Assembly: GCA_029961685.1 (NCBI GenBank)
Contig: JARWKL010000004.1
Location: 47,377,824-47,441,823 of the forward strand
Length of the DNA stretch: 64,000 nucleotides
Reading direction: 5' to 3'
Source: Aristolochia californica
Taxonomy: Eukaryota > Streptophyta > Magnoliopsida > Piperales > Aristolochiaceae
This document shows, one piece after another, positions 37,092 to 48,191 of this stretch (positions within the stretch are counted from its first letter, which is position 1; each line of letters opens with the position of its first letter). The translations under genes were made by a program, and so were the position numbers. Below the pieces are notes generated by a model. That model ran no database searches, was not told where the DNA came from, and worked only from the letters and a program-made list of their open reading frames with translations.

Positions 37092-39154
37092 ATGGCGAAA
37101 TCGGGGTCCACAGAGACGGTCGGGCCTTCGGCGGTGGCCAGGGCGACGGAGCTGAAGAGAGAACTACGGAAGCTCGCGAAGGAAATCGTCGAGGAGAAGG
37201 AGTGTCCGGTGGAGACGTTCGATCAGGCGGCCAAAACCCTATCGGATTTGAAGGATTTGAGATTCAGGTCGCAGCAGAAGATCGAGCCGGCCTACGTTCC
37301 TGTGCATTTTCTTTGTCCGATTTCCGCGGAGTTGATGAGGGATCCCGTTATTGTGGCCACTGGACAGGTCGATTTGGGACTCTTGTCGGTTTCTTCAGTT
37401 TTTTATTTAGGGCTTTTTAAAAACTGTTTCTTCAATGGAAATTCCTTGGTTTTATTCAATTTTCTTGCGGTTTTTGTAATCCGTGTGAATTTTAATACTC
37501 CTGTTATACCCATTTTGTTGTTAATTCTCTTTTTTCATTTTCTTCTTTTCTGTCTCTCTCTAGTGTTTCTGAATTATGCATCTAAATGATTTCTAGTGTT
37601 CGAGTTCGATGGGTTGTTAGACTGATTGATGTTATTGCATTAGTAATCAGATTCTGTTTTTTTCTTTTTGCTGTCGTAATCTGAAGGTGATTAGTTTGTG
37701 TCTAGGAGCCTAGTATTTACTGGTAAAGAAATTTGCTTCTTTTTTTCTTTTTTGACTTGTTGGCCAAGAAAATCAAATATTGATAATGAACTCTTGTAGA
37801 GAATATGGAAAACATTGATGGCGGTCATATGACTTAAATTTCTTTTCTTTCGCCTCGGACTTTACCAATATTTTTTATGATTCTCTTTTTGTTTCTTCGC
37901 CTCTTTTCTTTCTTTTCTTTCTTTCGGTCACTAGTTTTCTAAGACTCCAGTACCTTTATTATCCATCCTGAGATTATTGTCCTCCGAAATTGGTTTTTTT
38001 TCTTGTCTGGTGATTGGAATTTTCTTTCCATGTTTTTTGTTGATAACTAGTCTAATCTAGTCCTGCGGGTGAATCTGCAGACTTGTGAGCGTCGGTTCAT
38101 ACAGAAGTGGCTTGATGATGGCAATAGAACCTGTCCTCTGACGAAACAGGTCCTCTCCCATTTGATCCTCACTCCAAACATTGTAGTCCGGAACATGATC
38201 GCACAGTGGTGTGAGAAGCATGGTGTTGAAGCACCAAAATCTAGCCAAGATAGCTACGAGGAAGGAATTACGCAGGGAGAGCGTGCGAAGCTGGATTCAC
38301 TGCTTGAGAAGATCTCCGTCCCATCTGTAAAGGAGCAGAAACAGGCAGCGAAGGAACTTAGGTCGCTCACCAAAAGGGTCCGTTCTTTCCGCGCCTTAAT
38401 TGGAGAAACGCCGGATGCGGTTCCCAAATTGGTAACCTTACTATCCCGGTGCGATCTGAACTGCGAACATGAAATTAGGGAGGATATTGTGACCACGATT
38501 TTGAACCTCACGATCCATGACAGCAACAAAAAGATTGTGGCGGAGACACCGAATGCCATTCCTTTGCTGATAAATGCGTTGGAGAACGGACGGATGGAAA
38601 CGCGAAGCAATGCCGCCGCTGCCCTCTTCTCTCTGTCGGCGCTTGATTCCAACAAGACCCTCATTGGAGAACTGGGGGCATTGGGACCCCTGATTGAGCT
38701 GCTGGAGCAGGGGAACGCAATCGCTAAAAAAGATGCTGCATCAGCCATATTCAACATTTGTATTGTGAACGAGAACAGGGCAAGAGCGGTCAATGAGGGA
38801 GCCGTGAGAGTAATCTTGAAAACCATAAAGGAAGAGTTGCTCGTGGACGAGTTGCTAGCAATCCTAGCTATGCTGTCGAACAACGAGGAGGCGATAGAAG
38901 ATATGGGTCGGTGTGCCGCTGTGCCTCTCTTACTGGGCATCATACGGGAGAGCACGAACGGGCGAAACAGGGAAAACTCGGCGGCAATTCTGTATTCGAT
39001 CTGTATGAACGATCGGACCAAGTTGAGGGAAGTGAAGGATGAAGAGATGGCAAACAGGACCCTCTCTAAGCTCGCACAGAACGGTACATCGCGAGCCCAG
39101 CGGAAGGCCACCTCCATCTTGGAGAGAGTGAGGAGGATTACCTACACAGCTTGA
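37092..39154 (+). CDS. PUB9: U-box/ARM-repeat E3 ubiquitin ligase, PUB9-like
   Basis: The two exons 37092-37367 and 38081-39154 join in frame (GQ|TCERRF), giving 449 aa. The start is the first ATG in a frame open from 36903; it yields MAKSG, like PUB9 proteins. Residues 10-60 form a basic helical segment. The U-box (about 70-145) has FLCPISAELMRDPVIVATGQ and the FIQKWL..GNRTCPLTKQ part. ARM repeats follow (about 180-440), with the DSNKK, RSNAAAALFSLSALDSNK and KDAASAIFNICI cores. The end TSRAQRKATSILERVRR is close to Arabidopsis PUB9. Such proteins recruit E2 through the U-box and bind substrates or receptor kinases through ARM; PUB9 has been linked to ABA responses. No defects are seen. Confidence 0.93.
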
Positions 39155-41021
39155 TGATGAATAATCATTTCCCATGCACAGTTTCGGAGTAAATACTTGG
39201 CGAACGAGCTCTGTAAATACGGTGTTTTTTATTTTTTGTTCTTTTCGTTTTCCTTCCGGCTTTTGCACATTGTTAGTCCGATTGGATGCGCTTGTACATT
39301 ACATCTCAGAATTACCCTACCCAAATACAATATGGTCAAGCATCACTGCGGAATCAGAGCACGATACTCACTGAATCGGTGGGGGAACTCGTAAGATGAA
39401 GAGAAATGTTGTTGGAGAATTCTTCCTTGTGGTAGGATTTGTTTTTTTCATTTTTGTTTATTGTTCAAGGAGCTATCTTCTGATTCCTGGCCGGACACAT
39501 CCTGTATAAAAATTTCCAGCAAATACTTATAAAAAATGGTGCGGTTGGTGATGAGAGCACAACAGAAGTACTGATCGTGCCAAAAGCAACTAAAAAAAAA
39601 AACAGTTTTTTACCTTGGGAAGTGGCGGAGGAATCATATTCTCAACAGGAGCGGAGGAGGGAAGGAAGAGTCACTAATCAAACAGCGGTGAACTGATTAA
39701 TCGAACAACTCGTTGGTGGTTGTTTGTTGACCTGACGTTTTAGAATCTTCAGCTTGACATGGACAGCAGAACAGGTTTTGTGATTTTGGCGACTCTTGCA
39801 ATCCGTCCGCCACGTGTATCGCGTTCCTCAGTGGTGGTGAAACGAAATCAGCCGCAAGAACTCGGTACTGAAAGTAGCAAACCATATTCCATGGCACGTG
39901 GTCTCTACTTTTATGACGGATTGAGGCCTTTTTTTTTTTTTTTCTCCCCTCCAGAAAATGAAAGTGAGGTTGTGAATAGTCAATAATGGCGGGAAGCGAG
40001 GGAATGAGATGCCTCTCTTCTTTCAATAATTTGAGAGGTTTGTCCGCAGTCCAGTCTGTCTGATGAAGAGACGGCATTTGGTGTCCTACACCATGTGGTT
40101 TCCTCTTTTTGTCCACTGTTGATGCCGTGTGTTCTTATGGACACCCTCTGTTCGCTTCGTTTCGATGCCCTCTCCATTTCCTCCTCTCTTTTTCTTTTTT
40201 TTTTCTCCCTTCCTTCCAGGTTGGGAATGAGAAGTACATCTCCTCTTTCCCCATCATCGTGTCCTTTTATCCATTTCGCGTTGTGTTGGGTCTGTCCTTC
40301 CAGGTGCCATTAGTGCCTGCTGATTCCTGCCTTGCAGGCGGCACCCTTGCCTTTCCCTGCCTTTTTATCTGTTCTCACTAACACGATTTCTTTTAAGCTG
40401 AGAATCTTCCCGGTAATACAAGTTTTTCGCTCTTACTGTCCACTTTCGCTACTGTCAAGGCGGTGTTCATTGTCAGCACTCATGGCAACCATTTGTGCAG
40501 GCGGTACTTCTGAACTTGGGGATAAACACCCCGCTTCATCTATGCGAGTATTTATAGGCTTATAGTTCTCCACATTAATGCTTGGAGCCAGGGAGTTTCA
40601 CTACTGCATTGGTTCCTACAATGTTCCCAACCAGAGACTGAACTTGCAGCAAACATTTATCCTCAGTAATGGTGCGGTTTTATGCCTGACCCCAGCTTTT
40701 AAGGTCAGCGGTTGAGCTTCTGGCGAATAGTGTCTCCTGGTTTCTGGACAATTTTGTTCTGATTTAAGTCAATGCTTAGACTGGCTTTTGTTTGTTTTAC
40801 CAAATGTCTTCATCTTCGCCATTACAACAATAAGAAAATGAATGTCCTTTGAAATGGAATAAGTACAGATGCAGCAAAATAACACACTGGATGATGTCCA
40901 AATTATGTCTCAGTCTTAGCTTTAACTCAAAAATTTTACTCTTCTTCTTCCAATTTAGTTCATCCACAAATTGTTTCCTTTTTTTATTGGCTTGTGTTTA
41001 GCCATATTGCATAGAGGGGAT
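39155..41021. other. PUB9 3' UTR and intergenic DNA up to the MULE
   Basis: The 3' UTR probably ends near 39400. The remainder has only short ORFs with no recognised domains. The 9-bp target site TTCCTACAA of the MULE is at its right edge (41022-41030). Confidence 0.45.
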
Positions 41022-41030
41022 TTCCTACAA

Positions 41031-42654
41031 GGGAATTTTTCTAAAATACTCATTTAAAATAAATTATTTTCAAAAACACTAATGTCATCAAAATATTTCT
41101 TAAACTTTGACCAGTCAAATGCCTATATGTGCAGTCAAAAGCGACACGTAAGCTTTGACTGCTTATGTGTCTCCAATTCATCAGTTCAATAAACTTAGAT
41201 CGACACGTCGTCTTACACGTCACTATTTTACTAAGTCATCTGCCACATAAGCTACCACGTCATTAAATAAAATATTATATAATATTTATTTAAAATAAAA
41301 AATCAAATACATTTCGTGCCACGTAAGCCTTCACTTATGTTTTTTTCTCAAAAATCTCTTTTCCTCGATCTTTCTTTCCCCTCGCGTCTCCTCTCGCCCC
41401 CTCTCCTCTAGCCACTGCCACCGCTCCCCTGCTGCCGCTCGCTCTCCCCCTCGACGCCCCCCCCCCCCCCCCTCAACCGCTCTCTCTCTTTGTCTCAACC
41501 TCATCTCTCATTATTCTTTTTCGCTCCCCTCTGTTCATCCTCTCGCTGCCCCTTTCTCAAAACCGAAAACTATCATTTCATCTCTTCGGCGCCCTCTCTC
41601 TCAAAACCGAACCCTATAATTTCCTCTCAGGGCTCCCTCTCTTATTACCCTATTATTTCACTCTCTCCCCGCCCCTTCTCTCAAAATCGAAGCCCTATTC
41701 ACCCTCCGAACCAGAATTTGAATTTCAGAAACCGATTTATCAGGGTGATTTTTTAGGGTTTTTGTTAATTGAATATAATTACTGTATTGATTTTTTTTTT
41801 TGTGATTTGCTATTTAATTTGCTGTATTGATTTTTTTTGTGATTTACAGTTTAATTACTGTATTGATTTTTTGTGATTTACTGTTTAATTATTGTATTGA
41901 TTTTTTGTGATTCACTGTTTACTGTCAATTGCAGATAAATTAAAATTATTGTAAAGTTTAACTTTAGTTTATGGATTTTTTGTATAATTTGCTGTATTTT
42001 AGTTTATGGATTCCTATGCCATTGAATATTGTATTTTCTGAAGTTGTTAGTTTAATTTTCTGATTTATGAAGTTGCTGTTTACTTGAGATAAGATTTGTA
42101 GTTGCTAGTTGTTGAATAAATTTGAAGTGTCATGGAATGATCATGCCATGTGGTGAGGAGCTTTGGGTGTTATAAATATCCACCACAATGGTTTTTTTGT
42201 TTTGTTTATGTTTTCTTATGTTTGCCCTAGTTACTAGGATGGGTCCAGTTCAAACTAGGCTAAGTTGCCTGTACGGGCGTCCATTCGCCAACGAAACCCG
42301 ACCCCCATCACTGACGAGGTACGGTTCGTAGTAACTGCGAAGTCATATGAGGCTCTACCAGTTCGGTGAATTTGGACTTAGGTGTGTTTTTGTATTGTTA
42401 GGACTAGTTATCTGTTATAAAATTAGTTGGATTATTTTTTAAATGTTGAAGTTCTATGGAATTATTTTTTTGTCTATGTTTTATTGAGTTTCCATGTGTC
42501 CCTCGGGATGGGTAGAGAGTCTGATTAAGAGTAGGTTGGGTCCAATTCAAACTAGGTTGAGTCGCCTGCATGGGCGTCCATTAGCCAACGAAACCCGACC
42601 CCCGTCACTGACTAGGTATGGTTCGTAGTGACTACGAAGTCATATGGGGAACAT
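41031..42654 (+). repeat. MULE left terminal inverted repeat (about 1.62 kb)
   Basis: It is the reverse complement of 50987-55033 once the nested hAT-like element is removed (about 1.62 versus 1.64 kb). It has an AT-rich outer part, a CT-rich leader-like part with a C homopolymer (about 41457-41472), a TATAAATA box at 42171-42178 in a block ending tataaatatccaccacaat, and two copies of a roughly 115-bp block (near 42251-42365 and 42541-42654) containing aacgaaacccgaccccc. The similarity stops sharply after catatgggg at 42654. MULE arms normally contain promoters, so this arm could fire inward on the + strand. Confidence 0.9.
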
Positions 42655-44261
42655 TTTGTTCCCAACCTTGATGCTCTTATGCCTGTCTCTTGGTGAAAAT
42701 TTTCAATCATAGAAGTTATCCAACTTTATTGGATACATTGAGCTGAGTTATTTTTCTCCAAACAAGTGCCTAGTGAGAAGAGTTCCATCCATCTTGGTTA
42801 ATGGACCTGGCAAAATTAGAAGAAGGCGAAAAAGGTATGAGTGTAATTGGTGGAAAAACTTGAAGAAGGCCAAACTTAGAAATGGAAAGTAGCAAATGAT
42901 TGAGCAGATGGAAGAGGGTATTCATGTATATTGGCTTTACAATCAGCTAATTGTTAGAACTTGGATGCCCACAACTATTACTTCATCCAAATGAAGTCAA
43001 AATGATAATGGAAATCCTAATGTCAGCAATGTTTTAAAACCTTGTTTCAAGAAAATTTTCTCATCATAATAACCTTATACAAATTATTTAAGTCTTGGAT
43101 AAACTCTTCCGAATGCATTTTTATAATGTTTATTCCTGCAATTAATGTTGACTTGAATTGTAGTTGACATGCTTGATATTGGGTCTTCTATGGAAGGAAT
43201 TATGAGCTGCATAACATTCAACAATATTGCCTTGTAATTCTAGGTCATCCGTGGCTTGTCGGGTTTCAAGTCGGGGATGGCTTTTCCCAAACCCGACCCG
43301 AACTCAATCCATAGACGAGACAGAGAAATTAAACGGGGTTGAGATGGGTCGGATTTACGGTAACAGGGTAGGGACTGGTTGGGTTTACGGGAATAGGGTG
43401 GGGACTAGTCGGGTTTATGGCAACGAGGCGGGGAGGGGGTTGCAAGGAAGGTTATCGGGTTGGGCCGGGTTTATGGAATCTGGATGCCACGATGGATATT
43501 TAATCTAGTGGTAGCTGATCTTTCATTTCTGGTTCGACTCTTACTTATCTTTAGGTCCATTATCATAATATGTTTCACCCACAATGTTGATGTTGGATGC
43601 AGGGCCCTCTTTCATGCTCTTTTCCAATTGAGAACCGAATAAATCCAGTCACCATGAGGGCACTGAAGACCCACTTATATCTTCCATTTGTAAAAAGAAT
43701 TTCTGATTTTCATTTGCTGCTGTTGTTGGCTAAGTTTCCGGATGTCAATTCTGATGTACCTGCATTGGCGGAGTGTGTGCAAGTTCAAACTCCTGTTCCA
43801 GTTCCAGAGGGATACCAGCTCTTAATTGAATCACTGGCCAATACTTCCTAAGAGTGGCTTTCTATAGCTGTGTTGTTTTGATGGAACTGGATTACAGAAA
43901 TTTCATTCACCCTCTCTAGCAGTCGTGGAGAAGAGACTAAATTTGTCTGATGGTTGCAAGGGGGCATTACAGATGTATCTGTCAATTTGGGCGTTTATTC
44001 ATGTTTTTAGTTTGAGGATAAAATAAAACCAATGAAGATTGTAGAATTTCTATTAAAAATTTGGAGAAGGTATTTTGAAAACTCAAAGCCCATTGTGCAT
44101 TGGATCGAGTGACATGGTTTTGGTGCATTAACTTTCTTCAACAAAGGTTCATTGCCAACTAAATTGTACACATCGTAAGTAAAAAAAGTTTGATATCCTC
44201 CTGTTGAACTTGTATTTTATACTTTTGAGGGCAGTTTTTGCCTCCTGTATTCTTTCTTTCC
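42655..44261. other. MULE interior between left arm and DXS fragment
   Basis: No identified gene. 43351-43480 is a G-rich degenerate minisatellite (ggtttacgg/gggtagggac units). 43600-43851 reads as one possible terminal exon on the + strand, after a TTGGATGCAG acceptor and ending ESLANTS stop; I do not recognise it. 42760-42890 could be another stray exon-like piece. These could be further captured host DNA or DXS 3' flank. Confidence 0.35.
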
Positions 44262-46969
44262 CTAGGTCATGATTGCAAGGGCCTCTCTTGTTTGTCCCAA
44301 AATATTGAACACGGTTGCAGCTATATGAGATGGTGTTAGGCCGGCCTCTGCCATCTGATCACCCGGTGATCCATGGTCAATATACTTATCAGGTAAAACC
44401 AATGGTCTCCACTGCATGGGGGAGCCACATTGTTAGTAGACATCAAGTACAAAGAGAAATATTGCATTGCATAGGAAGAATATGGGCATATTACCTTTAC
44501 AGAACCATCAAGAGCCATGAACTGAACAACATGGGAACCAAACCCACCAATGGATCCTTCTTCTACAGTAATCAAAACCTCATGTGATTTAGCTAAGCTG
44601 CGAACAAGAGCTTGATCTAATGGCTTGCAGAAGCGTGCATCTGCAACTGTGATTTGTAAACCATGTTGTTTAACAAGAGATGCAGCAGTCAAACAATTTT
44701 GCACTGCTGTTCCATAGCCCAAAAGAGCCACTCGTTCACCCTCTATCAAAATTCTCCCTCTCCCAACCTGTTGCAGATTCTATATTAGATGACACTAAGA
44801 CGTACAAAACTAAAAATGTTACATGAGAAGTACAAGAAAAAGCTTTCACCTCTAAGGGAATTCCCTTGTTTCCTGGAGGCAATTCGACTCCTACCCCGTT
44901 CCCTCTTGGATATCTGAAGCATGAAGGTCTGTCATTAATGGCAATAGCAGTAGCGACCATGTGAAATAACTTTGCTTCATCTGAAGGAGCCATAACCACC
45001 ATGTTTGGCAAGCAAGCCATGTAAGTGACATCAAATGAACCTGAATGAGTAGGCCCATCAGCTCCAACCAGGCCAGCTCTATCCATCGCAAATCTTACAG
45101 GCAATTTTTGCAAATCTACGTCATGAATGACCTGTAATTTGTAATGCAGATTTTGTTAATTGCTATATGGGTTAACAAATAAAAACGGGAACAGTCTCAT
45201 GCTCTTGCCTGATCATATGCACGCCGCAGAAAAGAAAAAGTAGATTGCACAGACGGGTTTAAGTCCTTCACAGGCTAAACCTGCAGCAAAGGTGACAGCA
45301 TGCTGCTCTGCAATGCCAACATCGAAGCAGCGAGATGGAAAACGGTGGAGAAAATGATTCATCCCTGTTCCCCCTCCCATTGCTGCATGGATTGCAACTA
45401 TGTCTTTGTCTATCTCTGCTTCAGCAATCAAAGCCTCAGCAAAATAGTTGGTGTAAGACAGAGTTGGTGTCTTGGATTTGAACTGCTTTCCTGTAGCAGG
45501 ATCGAATTTTGTGACACCTATGTAAATGTTGGGCAAAACCATTGGACAAGTTAAGAAAGATCATCTTAAAAAATTTTGAAACATTAAAATTTCAATCATG
45601 CCCAGTTACCATGGTACTTGTCATCGGCTTTCTCTGCATATGGATATCCCCGGCCCTTTTCAGTCACCACATGGATGAGGACTGGACCCGTTGTTTTGGT
45701 ACTCTTCACTTCACTCAGAATTGCAACAAGATCATCTATGTTATGGCCATCCACTGGACCTATGTAGTAGAGTCCAAGCTCTTCAAAGAGGGTCGAACCG
45801 GACCCACTTACCATCCCACGAGCATATTCATCAACTTTGGAAGCAAAGTTATGCATTGGGCCACCGATTTGTTTTGTAACACCCTGCAGCATTTTGTGAC
45901 ATGCTGAATAAAGAACAATTGCAGGAAAATATAACATAAGAAGTATAATATGACATCACAGTGCAGACTTATTACTGTTAACACATGATTGTTCAGAACA
46001 TTTGGTTTTCCTTCATCAGAAGACTAACCTTAGCAACTTCCCTTAGTTCTCTAAGAGGTCTACTTGACTGTAGCCGACTTAGAGCACTGCTCAGAGCCCC
46101 AACTGGTGGGATAGGTCCATCAAGACTCGCAGTGGGCAATGAAACCTGCTTATTGTCATTGAGGATCACAATCATATTAGAGTCCAAATATCCTGCATTG
46201 TTCATAGCTTCATAAGCCTGCCCAGCAGTCATGGCTCCATCACCTATGACAGCAACCACATGATTCTTCCTACCCTTTAAGTCCCTTCCCACGGCCATTC
46301 CTGATAATCAGATACACACTATTAAAGAAAAGAAGGAAAAAATGCAAAGTAAACAGAACTCTGACATTGATAATGGATTTGTAGATAGCTTTTTACATAG
46401 TGATTAAGTTAATAATAAGATGGTCTCATGACTAGGTTCTCTAGTTTGAACAGTGAAACTTCAGAAGTGAAAGCCAGAATATATGTTGGTCATGATAACA
46501 ACCAGAATGATTGACGTCCAGATTGAACAATTCCCACCTAAGCCTGCTGAGATAGTGGTTGAACTATGACCAGTGCCAAAGCAATCATATTCACTCTCTG
46601 AACGTTTTGTGAATCCAGCTAAACCATTCGTCTGTCTTATTGTTGACATCTTATCACGTCTTCCGGTAAGAATTTTGTGAGGGTATGACTGCAAGACCAA
46701 CAATCAATCAGCATCCCCAACTATCCAGTGACATAAGGTGAGACACCTCTTGGCACAGTTTTAAAAGTGATATACTCATCATATACCTAAAGTAAGAAAA
46801 ATACCTGGTGACCAACATCCCAAATAATCTTGTCCTGTGGTGTGTTGAAAACATAGTGAAGAGCCACAGTTAACTCAACTACACCAAGGCTTGAACCTAG
46901 ACGACCTCCTGTTTTAGAAACACTGAAGATGACATCTGACCGAAGCTCACTGGAAAGTTGTTTTAGCTC
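44262..46969 (-). pseudogene. DXS: Captured DXS (1-deoxy-D-xylulose-5-phosphate synthase) gene fragment
   Basis: The eight exons in order of translation are 46969-46805, 46688-46538, 46300-46029, 45883-45610, 45517-45209, 45131-44850, 44767-44495 and 44411-44262 (stop TAG), with introns retained. They cover DXS from [15 protein letters not shown] to the C-terminus. The thiamine-diphosphate motif [16 protein letters not shown]...NDN is readable, as are the transketolase part ([13 protein letters not shown]) and the C-terminal domain. DXS makes DXP from pyruvate and GAP, the first step of the plastid MEP pathway. Defects: no 5' exon (transit peptide and N-terminus missing); KTGGHLG reads KTGGRLG (46901-46903), losing the conserved catalytic His; a +1 T near 45230-45240 shifts the frame after CAIY. 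The exon-5 donor is GC (CAG|GCAAGA). It lies inside the MULE, which marks a Pack-MULE-style capture. Confidence 0.93.
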
Positions 46970-48191
46970 CTGCTTGAAAATTGAAGTTTGAATTTCCCTT
47001 TTTGTGGATAGAACTAATAATAAAAAGGACATCCAAGCAACAAAAATAAAGAGTTCAATTACTCAGCATTAGAAGAACAGGCAGGATCCAGAAGTACGAG
47101 AAAATACTAAGTCCTTTCGAGTTTAAAAAATGGAAATTCAGTTTGCTTGTTTAACCTCCTGCACAATACTCGGTGATAATACAGAAAACAGGTGGTTTCC
47201 TGCAAGCAGCAACCAACTGCATAGGACCAAAGGCAACCACAAAAGAAACACCAAATAAATTTTATTGTCGAGCATAACTGCATATAAGAATTTTGGTCAA
47301 GTGAAAATACAACATAACAGCTTTAAATTGGCATTAAATTTCTCTTTCATGATACTCAAATCCAGAGAACATGAAAACATCTTGGTTGAAAAGAAAAACA
47401 GAAAAAGAGATAATACAGCATTCTTCTTCAAAAATTCACACAGGCAAAAAGATGCTATCGGCATGCAGCATAGAGCTAGCAAGTTAAGTTCATTAGCGCA
47501 TAACCACCAAAAGCTTAAAAGAGAGCAAAGCAAATTGAGATTTAATCTATAAAGCTATAGAAGAGTCAGACAAGTTAGTAGAGCAATGAATCACCTTTAT
47601 GACCTTTATCCCACCCTAATGAAATTTCACTGAAATCAAAACGTTTCAAACAGGAGACCAGATCTCAAACTTTTATGTGCCCTATTGGAGAATACAATCA
47701 CGAGCTTTTAGGAAACTAAATGGGAATTTGAAACAAATTAGTCACGAATCATATCGGAAAGGTCTTCTACCAAACTCTTACCTGTTGGACAAGTTCTACA
47801 AACGAATCCGGAGGACTCATCTGATCCAAGCTTTTGATTGATTATTTCCAGATGGGGAAATCAAATCTTGAACCTACATGGAACGAGGAAAAATAAACCT
47901 TAATGCATTCAACTAAGTACTCTATATGTTGAAATGAAACAAAAAATACAGAGGAAACGATAGAATCGTCACCAGTCTTTACACGAATGGTGAATCTATA
48001 AGAAAACTCAACCACTGACGTGCCCTCATCTTCAAACAAGGGCTTTACCAAATGAGCACAAACTACAACTTCCACTAAGAACGGCTACAAAATATAAAAT
48101 TTTAAAATGACTAATTAATACATATAGAATACATAAAAATAAAAGACAATTATCAATAGTAATACTTAAATTTCACGAGTAATGAAAATAT
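46970..48191. other. MULE interior between DXS fragment and transposase
   Basis: No DXS first exon is present here. On the - strand, 47820-47782 reads as a 13-codon ATG exon (MSPPDSFVELVQQ) with a good GTAAGAG donor, and about 47207-47150 follows a TTGCAG acceptor with another short open piece. They may be one more captured exon pair from an unidentified gene, or chance. The rest is AT-rich. Confidence 0.3.

Noticed and set aside
38254..39117. Long - strand ORF (287 codons) opposite the U-box gene
   Set aside because: It is the antisense shadow of the ARM-repeat exon; the + strand has the domain match.
43486..43545. tRNA-like A box (tagtggtagc) and B box (ggttcgactc)
   Set aside because: The spacing is too short for a tRNA, no acceptor stem pairs, and no SINE tail or TSD is evident.
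44262..46969. Idea that the DXS is a native gene with a MULE inserted beside it
   Set aside because: The exons lie between two inverted arms flanked by one identical 9-bp duplication, so they are inside the element; the 5' exon is missing and key residues are lost.
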